The notes under the pieces were generated by a model. That model ran no database searches, had not been told where the DNA came from, and worked only from the letters and a program-made list of their open reading frames with translations. The position numbers and the translations under genes are program-made. Positions 1 to 6,123 of a stretch of DNA of 8,007 nucleotides are shown here, one piece after another. The number at the start of each line of letters is the position of its first letter. Position 1 is the stretch's first letter. The stretch covers positions 1 through 8,007 of the forward strand of contig CAJQMX010000307.1 of assembly GCA_905479515.1 (NCBI GenBank), written 5' to 3'. This stretch comes from an uncultured Parasphingopyxis sp. GTDB lineage: Bacteria > Pseudomonadota > Alphaproteobacteria > Sphingomonadales > Sphingomonadaceae.

Positions 1-124
1 CGGAATCGAGCGCCACCATTTCTTCGTTTATATGGCGCGCATAGGGTAAGAATTTTTCAGGCGTTGCTTCGCGCTGCGCTATTTTTAGCGGCACAGAAGT
101 ATTGGAGGCGAGCAATCTAACCAT
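1..124 (-). CDS. virB4: VirB4-family type IV secretion ATPase, N-terminal fragment
   Basis: Only the first 41 codons are in the window; the gene continues past position 1. The ATG at 124-122 lies inside the end of virB3 (8-nt overlap), which is why I chose this start. The visible peptide contains KFLPYARHINEEMVALDS, which resembles the beginning of VirB4 proteins, where a short proline-tyrosine segment precedes the first beta strands (family knowledge). VirB4 is the cytoplasmic/inner-membrane ATPase that drives pilus assembly and substrate transfer in type IV secretion systems. Its Walker motifs would lie outside the window and cannot be checked. Identification rests on the short peptide plus its place directly after virB1-virB2-virB3, which is the canonical gene order. 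Confidence 0.85.
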   Translation of the reverse strand, partial: MVRLLASNTSVPLKIAQREATPEKFLPYARHINEEMVALDS

Positions 125-461
125 GACGGCCAAAGCCTTTGCGGCGCAGGCCGATTAAAGGCAGCGGTGAGTAGCTGCTTCCACCCCAGAAGCTGCGGTT
201 TCGGTTGCCCGCTTTGGTTCGGCCCCAAAGGAACAGCAGGCGAAACGCATTGACATCGTGGCGCACGATCAGCCGCGAGATCGAATATCCGAAAGCCGCG
301 ATCAATCCGGCATAGAGCGGGCTATTGCTTTGAATCAGTACCGATGCGCTGGCGATTAACAGTAACACCGCCGCTTCAATTGGAATCCCCGCCCAGAGCG
401 CCGGGCGCGTCACCGCAAGGAACAGCGTGTTTTTTGTCAGACTTTCGGTTTGCTCGTTCAT
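117..461 (-). CDS. virB3: VirB3-family type IV secretion inner-membrane protein
   Basis: This 114-residue protein has the usual VirB3 length. It has a short polar N-terminus, the family-like segment LAVTRPALWAGIPIEA at about residues 15-30, then hydrophobic stretches at about 26-44 and 49-66 that should form one or two membrane segments. A basic tail follows, including RHDVNAFRLLFLWGRTK and a WGGSSYSPL motif typical of VirB3/TrbD proteins next to VirB4. VirB3 sits in the inner membrane and works with VirB4 in pilus biogenesis. It starts 5 nt after the virB2 stop and overlaps virB4 by 8 nt, so all are probably translated from one message. Nothing looks broken. Confidence 0.92.
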   Translation of the reverse strand: MNEQTESLTKNTLFLAVTRPALWAGIPIEAAVLLLIASASVLIQSNSPLYAGLIAAFGYSISRLIVRHDVNAFRLLFLWGRTKAGNRNRSFWGGSSYSPLPLIGLRRKGFGRHG

Positions 462-466
462 CGCCG

Positions 467-832
467 TCAGCCCGCAATGAGACCGACGATGGAATCCGCC
501 GAGAAAACTATGGCGATACCAATAATGACCGTCACCAGAACTGCGGTCGAGGCGCGGCCTGTAAACCAGAGTAGGCCGGTTACAATTACGGCGATGACTG
601 CCAGTGTTCGAAGGAGGGTCGATGATAAAAGCCCGCGCACGTTGCTAGCAAAACTCTCTAGGTTTTGTGCATAGGCTGGATCGGGGAGCGCGAGCGAAAT
701 GAACATCGCAGACAAGAGGGCTATGCTCCAGAACACCGCACGTTGGCGCTTGTTTTGAAGCTGGTTAGATTTCGCTGCACGGGATGAGCGCCACAGGTTA
801 GCGTTGCGTGCCAAATTTAGGATGATGCTCAT
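467..832 (-). CDS. virB2: VirB2-family major pilin precursor of a type IV secretion system
   Basis: This is a 121-residue pilin precursor. A long basic leader is followed by a hydrophobic stretch at about residues 33-49 and a signal peptidase site PAYA|Q (cut after residue 55), giving a mature pilin of about 66 residues. The mature part begins QNLES and has two hydrophobic helices at about residues 74-90 and 95-112, separated by the short charged turn FTGRAS. This is the standard VirB2 plan: long leader, small two-helix subunit. The mature N-terminal Gln is also seen in some cyclised pilins, but cyclisation cannot be judged here. Its ATG overlaps the virB1 stop as ATGA, indicating translational coupling. 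The protein is exported to the inner membrane and assembled into the conjugative pilus. Confidence 0.92.
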   Translation of the reverse strand: MSIILNLARNANLWRSSRAAKSNQLQNKRQRAVFWSIALLSAMFISLALPDPAYAQNLESFASNVRGLLSSTLLRTLAVIAVIVTGLLWFTGRASTAVLVTVIIGIAIVFSADSIVGLIAG

Positions 833-1494
833 ATGCTGCCCCTTTCATTATTTGCGAGAGCTTTGGTTTCGCGTTCGTAAGCCGCACGCTCAAAGAGGTT
901 CCAACGCGGGGGCGGTGCAGGGCGAGGTGGCGCCTGCTGCGCCGCATTTTCTGCGACAATGATTGTCCGCAGATCACTGCTTGTTTCCGCGATTGGTTGC
1001 GATGCTGTGGTGGTATAAGATGCCTGCATATCGGCGATTCCAGCATTGCCGACGACCTTGGCAACATAACCATTGCGGAATCCGCGTGACTGGCTGCCCG
1101 TATTGTACATGGAGATGGCAATCCGAAGAGCGTTTTGTGGGTCGCGCCCAGCTTTAACCGAATTATAATTTTGGGTAAGAACGCGGCCTAGAGCTGCAAT
1201 ATTGGTGCAAGGGTCGAACACTGTGTCCCATGTGAGACCAAGCCAGCGCATATTCCGCGAATTGATCTGGCCAAGGCCCAAATCAACTGAATATCCCGCT
1301 GCGACATAGCGTTTAGCCGTGGCAGCGGCTGCTGCTGCGCTGGACTGGCGGCGCGGTTGCCGTCCGCCGTTGACGTTGAGGGCGAAGATGTGACCTCGGC
1401 TTTCAGTATGGACAATAGCGACCACCGTTTCGGGCGCTACCGTTGGGGCGCATTGGATCGCCAGTGAAGCAATAGTTGCGGCAGAGTAAGCCAT
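829..1494 (-). CDS. virB1: VirB1-family lytic transglycosylase
   Basis: This 221-residue protein has a lysozyme-like SLT fold over about residues 5-140. Visible family motifs are the catalytic glutamate E31 in HTESRG, the substrate-groove motif GLGQIN at 73-78, and the late SMYNTG motif at 128-133. VirB1 cuts peptidoglycan so that the secretion channel can cross the envelope. The last 80 residues are low-complexity, with a proline-rich patch (APPRPAPPPRW), and are likely a flexible tail. I see no clear cleavable signal peptide at the N-terminus, which is unusual for an enzyme acting in the periplasm; export by another route or a wrong start are both possible. The start codon is preceded by no good Shine-Dalgarno sequence, but a TAATG overlap with a short upstream frame could supply coupling. 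First gene of the minus-strand virB operon. Confidence 0.9.
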   Translation of the reverse strand: MAYSAATIASLAIQCAPTVAPETVVAIVHTESRGHIFALNVNGGRQPRRQSSAAAAAATAKRYVAAGYSVDLGLGQINSRNMRWLGLTWDTVFDPCTNIAALGRVLTQNYNSVKAGRDPQNALRIAISMYNTGSQSRGFRNGYVAKVVGNAGIADMQASYTTTASQPIAETSSDLRTIIVAENAAQQAPPRPAPPPRWNLFERAAYERETKALANNERGSI

Positions 1495-1550
1495 TATTCG
1501 GCTCGGTCAAAAATGTTCGAAATTGATTCAGGGCGTGCGTAGCATTGCAT
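1494..1550 (-). CDS. possible 18-codon leader ORF coupled to virB1
   Basis: A frame of 18 codons (MQCYARPESISNIFDRAE) starts with ATG at 1550-1548, about 6 nt after a GGAAGTGA stretch that could serve as a ribosome site. It ends with TAA overlapping the virB1 ATG as TAATG. virB1 lacks its own convincing Shine-Dalgarno, so reinitiation from this frame is a sensible reading. A second short frame on the same strand, 1599-1528 (23 codons, MSIYNLKEKRKSEVKS...), overlaps it in another phase. Joining the two by a one-base frameshift would make a protein of about 34 residues, so this could instead be a degraded small gene. No family recognised. Confidence 0.25.
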   Translation of the reverse strand: MQCYARPESISNIFDRAE

Positions 1551-1584
1551 TAGATTTCACTTCCGATTTACGTTTCTCCTTCAA

Positions 1585-1590
1585 ATTATA
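1585..1590 (-). promoter_or_regulatory. candidate -10 box for the virB operon
   Basis: On the minus strand the perfect hexamer TATAAT lies about 90 nt upstream of virB1, in a locally AT-rich stretch. The sequence 16-18 nt further upstream does not resemble TTGACA, so either the promoter needs an activator or the match is chance. Placement in the gap between the divergent virB and Lrp-type genes is appropriate. Weak call. Confidence 0.25.
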
Positions 1591-1630
1591 GATGCTCATT
1601 TATTTGTTCCGCCATAAATTTAGGAAGGCG

Positions 1631-1810
1631 TTACAGCCGTTTCGACTTGCCAATCGAAACCCAAAACGGGCTTTGACCTTCAATCCTGACCTTGCGGACC
1701 AGTTGCTTATCGCTGGGTGTGTTCGCTGTAAGCCCGATTTCTAGCTCAAACTTAGGATAAATAAGGCAAAATCGAACATTTGCCTTCGTAATCTCAAGGC
1801 CTCGCCGGTG
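1631..1810 (-). pseudogene. 59-codon open frame without a start codon, probable gene remnant upstream of virB1
   Basis: On the minus strand an open frame runs from just after an in-frame TGA (1813-1811) to TAA at 1633-1631. It contains no ATG, GTG or TTG in frame. The peptide looks protein-like, not random: it includes VRFCLIYPKFELEIGLTANT and ends QSPFWVSIGKSKRL, mixing hydrophobic and charged residues with no low complexity. An ATG at 1814-1812 lies in the neighbouring frame, so a single missing base near its start would give a product of about 60 residues reading in the same direction as virB. It may be the 3' part of a small accessory gene that once led the operon. I do not recognise the family. 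It also overlaps the sequence that must contain the promoter of the Lrp-type gene, so chance openness cannot be excluded. Confidence 0.35.
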
Positions 1811-1831
1811 TCATCCAGCTAGAGGTGAACT

Positions 1832-2293
1832 ATGAATCGAAGCCGCTATGTACCCCGGCCAATTGACGCAACTGATCGAGCCATAATTGCCGCATTGGTA
1901 GTAAATGGCCGTATAACGGTTCGCGAGCTTGCAGAACAAATCGGAATGTCCAGTCCGAGCGTTACTGAGCGTATTCACAAGCTTGAAGATGCAGGCGCAA
2001 TTCGCGAATATACGATCATTGTAGATCCCACAGTATTTGGACTAGGTGTCGCCGCACATGTGCGACTGTGTGCTTTGCCGGGAGAAGCAAAAAGAGTGGC
2101 ACAAATGCTTGTCGACGCTCCGGAAATTGTTGAAGCGGATCATGTTACTGGCGAAGATTGCTTTGTAGCAAAAGTGGTGGTTGGTGATGTGCAGGAATTG
2201 GAGACTGTTATGGATCGCTTTTTGCCATTCTCATCCGTCGATACCGCCATCATTCAGTCATCCACTGTAGTCAAGCGCCTCCCTAAATTGTAA
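1832..2293 (+). CDS. Lrp/AsnC-family transcriptional regulator
   Basis: This 153-residue protein has the full two-part Lrp/AsnC architecture. An N-terminal winged helix-turn-helix spans about residues 11-60; the recognition part GMSSPSVTERIHKLEDAG at 38-55 closely follows the family pattern. A C-terminal RAM ligand-binding and oligomerisation domain spans about 73-150, with the VTGEDCFVAKVVV strand-loop at 105-117. Lrp-type proteins form dimers to octamers, bind DNA and usually respond to an amino acid, often controlling a divergent or adjacent transport or catabolic gene. Here the divergent neighbours are virB1 and a possible remnant, while the downstream side is occupied by an insertion sequence, so the natural target may have been lost. 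The start is supported by AGAGGTGA 3 nt before the ATG. No frameshift or missing segment is visible. Confidence 0.93.
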   Translation: MNRSRYVPRPIDATDRAIIAALVVNGRITVRELAEQIGMSSPSVTERIHKLEDAGAIREYTIIVDPTVFGLGVAAHVRLCALPGEAKRVAQMLVDAPEIVEADHVTGEDCFVAKVVVGDVQELETVMDRFLPFSSVDTAIIQSSTVVKRLPKL

Positions 2294-2354
2294 ATTGTGC
2301 AACTATGGTTGCTGGTATTCCACAACCTCCCGAGAGTTATTATCCAGCCTTTGA
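2294..2354. other. residual intergenic sequence between the Lrp-type gene and the IS30 element
   Basis: Non-coding tail of the regulator gene. It holds only a weak hairpin possibility (GGTTG ... CAACC, 5-bp stem with an 11-nt loop) without a following T-run, so I do not call a terminator. The sequence resumes after the IS30 element at 3589. Confidence 0.4.
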
Positions 2355-2357
2355 CGG

Positions 2358-2384
2358 GGTGATTTCAATCGGAGGTCGCAACAC
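2358..2384 (+). repeat. IS30 left inverted repeat
   Basis: Begins GGTGATTTCAATCGG and ends GGTCGCAACAC; it matches the reverse complement of 3559-3585 at 26 of 27 positions, the exception being A against T at position 16. The CGG just outside repeats at the other end. Confidence 0.92.
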
Positions 2385-2417
2385 TTTAATCTTTTGAAAG
2401 AAGATGGAGTGTTGGAA

Positions 2418-3578
2418 ATGAAACAGAGACGACGGATATATTTTACAGCGGCGCAGAAGTCGGAGATATGGGATCGCTGGCAGCGAGGAGAGTCGATGAG
2501 TTCGATTGGTCGGAGCTTTGAACGAGATTCTTCTTCGATCCATCCGTTGATATCGCGGACCGGCGGTATTCGTCCACGGGAACGGACAAGGTCAAGCTTG
2601 GCACTGAGGCTTGACGAACGGGAAGAGATATCGCGAGGCCTTAAGGTTGGCATGTCTCTGCGCTCCATCGCCAAGCGTCTGTGCCGTGCGCCTTCAACGA
2701 TCAGCCGGGAGGTTCAGCGTAATGGCGGACCGCGTAAATATCGAGCAGTCTTGTCTGATAAGGCGGCCTGGGTGCGGACGCATCGTCCCAAGAGCTGCAA
2801 GCTTGCAGGCAATATCACTTTATGCCGAACAGTTGCCGCAAAGTTGCAACGTCATTGGTCTCCACAACAGATTGCAGGATGGCTCAAAAGACAATATCCT
2901 GGTGATGTGCCCAATCAGATATCCCATGAGACAATCTATCGCAGCCTGTTCGTGCAAACCCGCGGTGTGCTTAAGAAAGAGCTGCTGGCTTATCTACGAT
3001 CTCCGCGTTCGATGCGCCGTTCGCGCCACACGGCGCTGAAGGGCAAAGGGCTGGGTCAGATCAAGAATATGGTCTCTATCCGCGAACGGCCTGCTAGCGT
3101 CGAAGACCGCGCGGTGCCAGGCCATTGGGAAGGTGATCTGATCGCTGGCCCCAATAACAGCTACATCGTTACGTTGGTTGAACGCCATTCGCGCTATGTG
3201 ATGTTGGCCAAAATCAAAAACAGAGATACCGAGAGCGTTGTGAATGCGCTTATCAAACAATCGCGCAAACTTCCTGATGAGCTGTATAAATCGCTGACGT
3301 GGGACAGAGGTAAGGAACTCTCCGATCATCAACGCTTCACTCTGGTTACCGATGTAGACGTCTATTTTTGCGATCCACGAAGCCCATGGCAGAGCGGTTC
3401 AAATGAAAATACCAACAGGTTGCTGCGGCAGTACTTCCCGAAAGGCACTGATCTGTCCCGCCATAGCCAAGCTAAACTCAATGCCGTAGCAAGGCAACTT
3501 AACGAACGTCCTAGAAGGACCCTCGATTATGAAACACCGGCCCAGCGGTTCGGTGTGTGTGTTGCGACCACCGATTGA
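2418..3578 (+). CDS. IS30-family DDE transposase
   Basis: From the ATG at 2418 the protein has 386 residues. I prefer this start to an upstream in-frame TTG at 2394 because GGAG lies 9 nt before it and the conserved N-terminus (RRRIYFTAAQKSEIWDRW) follows at once. The N-terminal half carries helix-turn-helix regions that bind the inverted repeats (MSLRSIAKRLCRAPSTISREV). The C-terminal catalytic core shows the full DD(33)E triad: D240 in HWEGDLIAG, D296 in LTWDRGKEL and E330 in SGSNENTNRLLRQYFPKG. These are hallmark IS30 motifs. The enzyme acts by a copy-out circle intermediate (family knowledge). Length is normal and no lesion is visible. Confidence 0.96.
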   Translation: MKQRRRIYFTAAQKSEIWDRWQRGESMSSIGRSFERDSSSIHPLISRTGGIRPRERTRSSLALRLDEREEISRGLKVGMSLRSIAKRLCRAPSTISREVQRNGGPRKYRAVLSDKAAWVRTHRPKSCKLAGNITLCRTVAAKLQRHWSPQQIAGWLKRQYPGDVPNQISHETIYRSLFVQTRGVLKKELLAYLRSPRSMRRSRHTALKGKGLGQIKNMVSIRERPASVEDRAVPGHWEGDLIAGPNNSYIVTLVERHSRYVMLAKIKNRDTESVVNALIKQSRKLPDELYKSLTWDRGKELSDHQRFTLVTDVDVYFCDPRSPWQSGSNENTNRLLRQYFPKGTDLSRHSQAKLNAVARQLNERPRRTLDYETPAQRFGVCVATTD

Positions 3579-5102
3579 AATCACCCGGAATAAGCAGACA
3601 TTCCGCTTCCGTGAAGGGTTTCGGGCGCCGTTAGGCGTACGAAAGTCTCCGAGGACCGAACCCGCGGGCGGCAAGCGGTATGCTATGGGTATTTCGATAT
3701 TCTGCTGATCCCGGGGCTGACGGGACTTGCGAGTGGCAGAGGCAGGTTCGGTGCAGGTTGCCCGTATCGAGAGGCCCTCAGGCGATCTATGCCCTGTCGC
3801 GGGCAGTCGATTAGAGCCTTTTCGGCCTTGATGAGTGTAGTCAGGACGCGGGGGATCATTGTCCGGGACGATAAGCCTCGGATCGATGGTAAGTCCAGGC
3901 CATGCCGGATCATGGCGCGAGTTCCCGGATGGGCGGTGCCCTGATGGCGGTGCTCGGGGCTGGCGCCAGCGCGCAAAGGTCTCGATCACCATCATGGGAC
4001 CACCGCAGCATGGGCATGGTGGCCGTGGATCGTGCGGCTCATCGACCATTTTGTCTTCGGGCTGTGGCGCGACCCTCAGCAACTTGCGGGCGAGCGCGAT
4101 ACTGGCCTTGCGGGCGGTCCCGGCGAGGAGGCCGTAATGCCGGATGCGGTGGAAGCCTTTGGGCAGCACATGAAGCAGGAAGCGGCGAAGGAACTCGTCG
4201 GCGGCAAGCCTCATCACTTGCTGGCGGTCGGCGTCGGATCGGCGATAATCTTTGTAACGGAAGGTTACGCCGTATTGATCGAAGGAGATGAGCCGACTGT
4301 TCGAGATCGCAACCCGGTGTGTATAGCGCGACAGATAGGCCAGCACGGCCTCGGGTCCGGCGAACGGCACTTTTGCATAGACCACCCATCGCTTCTTCCT
4401 GACCGGCGCGAGGTGGCGCAGGAAGGCGCGGCGATCGGCGAGCAGCGCCAGCCTGCCGAAGAAGGTGAGCCTGCCAGCATCATAGAGCTGGATCAGCCGG
4501 GTCAGGAACAGGCGGCGGAACAGCTTGCCGAGAACGCGCACAGGTAGCAGGAATGCAGGGCGCGACGATATCCACCGGCTGCCGTCTGGCGCGATGCCGC
4601 CGCCCGGCACGATCAGGTGAACATGGGGATGATGCGTCATCGCCGATCCCCATGTGTGCAGCACGGCGGTGATGCCGATGCGCGCGCCAAGGTGCTTCGG
4701 ATCGGCCGCAATGGTCAGCATCGTCTCGGCCGCCGCCTTGAACAGAAGGTCATAGATCAGGGCCTTGTTCTGGAAAGCGATGGCGGCGATCTCGGCGGGT
4801 AGCGTGAACACGACGTGGAAGTATCCGACGGGCAGCAGATCAGCCTCGCGCGCCTCCAGCCAGGTGCGTGCGGCAGCGCCTTGACATTTAGGGCAATGGC
4901 GGTTGCGGCAGCTGTTATAGGCGATCCGCCAGTGCCCGCAGTCGGTGCATGCCTCGACATGCCCGCCCAGCGCCGCAGTGCGGCAATGTTCGATCGCCGA
5001 CATGATCTTGAGCTGATGCAGGCTCAGATGCCCCGCGTGGGCGGTCCGGTAGGCAGGGCCAGCATCGCGGAAGATATCTGCGACCTCGAGTCCGGTGCGC
5101 AC
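3399..5102 (-). CDS. IS91-family HUH/Y1 transposase with an abnormal read-through C-terminus
   Basis: The frame has 567 codons and starts with GTG at 5102, 4 nt after the recombinase stop, so it is probably translated by coupling. The first roughly 385 residues are a normal IS91 transposase. A zinc finger lies at 52-73 (C52, C55, C65, C70, C73), the HUH motif HPHVH at 158-162 is followed by LIVPGGG, the likely catalytic tyrosine is Y260 in YLSRYTHRVAIS, and a second CPCC cluster occurs at 363-366. It nicks and rejoins single strands for rolling-circle transposition. After about residue 386 no stop occurs: about 180 further residues run through the oriIS end, the 73-bp host segment and antisense to the end of the IS30 transposase. 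A neighbouring frame ends properly with TGA soon after the CPCC region, so a frameshift near 3940-3980 may have removed the native stop. The core looks functional; the tail is likely junk. Confidence 0.9.
   Translation of the reverse strand: MRTGLEVADIFRDAGPAYRTAHAGHLSLHQLKIMSAIEHCRTAALGGHVEACTDCGHWRIAYNSCRNRHCPKCQGAAARTWLEAREADLLPVGYFHVVFTLPAEIAAIAFQNKALIYDLLFKAAAETMLTIAADPKHLGARIGITAVLHTWGSAMTHHPHVHLIVPGGGIAPDGSRWISSRPAFLLPVRVLGKLFRRLFLTRLIQLYDAGRLTFFGRLALLADRRAFLRHLAPVRKKRWVVYAKVPFAGPEAVLAYLSRYTHRVAISNSRLISFDQYGVTFRYKDYRRSDADRQQVMRLAADEFLRRFLLHVLPKGFHRIRHYGLLAGTARKASIALARKLLRVAPQPEDKMVDEPHDPRPPCPCCGGPMMVIETFARWRQPRAPPSGHRPSGNSRHDPAWPGLTIDPRLIVPDNDPPRPDYTHQGRKGSNRLPATGHRSPEGLSIRATCTEPASATRKSRQPRDQQNIEIPIAYRLPPAGSVLGDFRTPNGARNPSRKRNVCLFRVISIGGRNTHTEPLGRCFIIEGPSRTFVKLPCYGIEFSLAMAGQISAFREVLPQQPVGIFI
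3559..3585 (-). repeat. IS30 right inverted repeat
   Basis: Reverse-complement partner of the left repeat with one mismatch; it includes the last codons and the TGA stop of the transposase. CGG follows immediately as the target duplication. Confidence 0.92.
3589..3661. other. short host segment trapped between the IS30 and IS91-type elements
   Basis: About 73 bp of apparently non-coding DNA containing a small stem (CGCC GTTA GGCG). It ends in GAAC at 3658-3661 directly against the IS91-type end. On the minus strand this reads GTTC, one of the known IS91-family target tetranucleotides on the oriIS side. The IS91-type transposase frame happens to be open across it. Confidence 0.55.
3662..3690 (-). 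other. putative oriIS end of the IS91-type element
   Basis: The left border, read on the minus strand, has CCGC...GCGG arms able to fold around a TTGCCGCCC loop (CCGCTTGCCGCCCGCGG), directly followed by GTTC. In IS91 elements the transposase nicks at this end next to such a tetranucleotide. Assigned by position, hairpin and adjacent target; not by a database match. Confidence 0.5.
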
Positions 5103-5106
5103 CGGC

Positions 5107-6015
5107 TCAGCCGCCGGGCGCCTCTGGTTCGGGCAGGAACATGCCCAGCTTGTCGAGCGGACTGGTCACTGCCCGTACGGTGCGGGTGGCCACCCTAGTA
5201 TAGAAGGCGGTGTTCTCCAGCTTGGCATGACCAAGAAGCGTCTGGATGATCCGGATATCGATCCCATCCTCGAGCAGGTGGGTCGCGAAGCTGTGGCGCA
5301 GCGTGTGCGGTCCCACGCGCTTGGTGATCTGCGCGGCCTGCGCGGCCTCGACGACGACGCGGTAGAGTTGCCTCGTGCTGATCGGCTTCAGCGCGTGCTG
5401 GCCCGGGAACAGCCAGCCATCGCGGTGCATCACGCCCTGCTCGCAGCCCAGCTTCCACCACTGTCGCAGGAGCGTCAGCAGATCGGTCGGGAGCATGGCA
5501 TTGCGATACTGTCCGCCCTTGCCACGTTCGACCCTCAGCAGCATCCGTTCGCTGTCGATGTCACGGACCTTGAGCATCGAGACCTCGGCAACCCGCAATC
5601 CCGCACCATAGGCGACCGATAGCGCCGCCTGATGCTTGATGCAGGTGGTGGCGTTCAGCAGGCGCGTAACCTCGTCACGGCTCAGCACCACCGGCAGCTT
5701 GCGCGGATGGCTCACCCGGACCAGCCTGCGGGCGAGATCGGGCCGGTCGAGCGTGTGCGTGAAGAAGAACCGCAGCGCCGACACCACGCTGTTCATGGTC
5801 GGCACAGGCATGCCGGCTTCACGTTGCTCGACCTGGAAGCGCCGCAGATCTTCTGCGGTTGCCGTATCGGGAGGTCGGCCCAGGAATGTCGCAAAACGGT
5901 CGACATCGCGGATGTAGTTGCGCCGTGTCTCGCGGCTAAAATGTCGCATGTTCATGTCGTCGATCAGCCGCTGACGCAGCGGACTGACGGGGGCAATGGA
6001 AATAAGCTCATTCAT
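5107..6015 (-). CDS. tyrosine recombinase/integrase (XerC/D-like) of the IS91-type element
   Basis: This 302-residue protein has an N-terminal SAM-like core-binding domain (about 12-95, with MRHFSRETRRNYIRDVDRFATFLG) and a C-terminal catalytic domain (about 105-285). The catalytic set is complete: R141 in GAGLRVAEV, K166 in ERGKGGQYR, H237 and R240 in HTLRHSFATHLL, H263 in LLGHAKLENT and the nucleophile Y272 in FYTRV. It is therefore probably active. A recombinase gene just upstream of the transposase is a recurrent arrangement in alphaproteobacterial IS91 elements (established knowledge); its role there is not well settled, possibly resolving intermediates. The start is supported by AAGGAG 8 nt before the ATG; that site lies inside an inverted repeat that could hide it. 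Confidence 0.94.
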   Translation of the reverse strand: MNELISIAPVSPLRQRLIDDMNMRHFSRETRRNYIRDVDRFATFLGRPPDTATAEDLRRFQVEQREAGMPVPTMNSVVSALRFFFTHTLDRPDLARRLVRVSHPRKLPVVLSRDEVTRLLNATTCIKHQAALSVAYGAGLRVAEVSMLKVRDIDSERMLLRVERGKGGQYRNAMLPTDLLTLLRQWWKLGCEQGVMHRDGWLFPGQHALKPISTRQLYRVVVEAAQAAQITKRVGPHTLRHSFATHLLEDGIDIRIIQTLLGHAKLENTAFYTRVATRTVRAVTSPLDKLGMFLPEPEAPGG

Positions 6016-6017
6016 CG

Positions 6018-6044
6018 TTCGACTCCTTGGTTGAGGGAGTCGAA
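6018..6044 (-). promoter_or_regulatory. perfect 9-bp inverted repeat covering the ribosome site of the recombinase gene
   Basis: TTCGACTCC (6018-6026) and GGAGTCGAA (6036-6044) are perfect complements separated by 9 nt, ending 2 nt before the recombinase ATG. The Shine-Dalgarno AAGGAG overlaps one arm, so in the mRNA it would be paired with CTCC of the other arm. It could act as a translational switch or, as DNA, as an operator or recombinase-binding site. Confidence 0.6.
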
Positions 6045-6123
6045 ATACTCTGCCTATTCCAGGCCGTGCTCAATCCATGCGCGAGGTTGCTGTTCTAACC
6101 AAATCTCACAACCACAACCCCCT

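Larger units (their letters stand above)
2358..3585 (+). mobile_element. complete IS30-family insertion sequence, 1228 bp
   Basis: The element is bounded by 27-bp inverted repeats (2358-2384 and 3559-3585) that differ at one position and begin GGTGATTTCAATCGG. Both sides are flanked by CGG (2355-2357 and 3586-3588), a 3-bp target duplication as expected for the IS30 family. It contains one intact transposase gene whose stop codon sits inside the right repeat. Intact ends, gene and duplication suggest a recent, probably still mobile insertion. Removing it and one CGG restores a continuous sequence from 2294 to 3661. Confidence 0.93.

Noticed and set aside
2294..2340. Possible terminator after the Lrp-type gene
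   Set aside because: The stem is only 5 bp with a long loop, and no T-run follows.
3626..3645. GTTAGGC / GCCTAAC resembling an integron attC core
   Set aside because: Only a single 7-mer is present, without the paired inner and outer sites or a cassette gene; more likely chance or part of a small stem.
3902..4547. Long open frames on the plus strand opposite the IS91 transposase
   Set aside because: They are antisense shadows caused by high GC content; their peptides show no motif and the minus-strand frame has clear catalytic residues.
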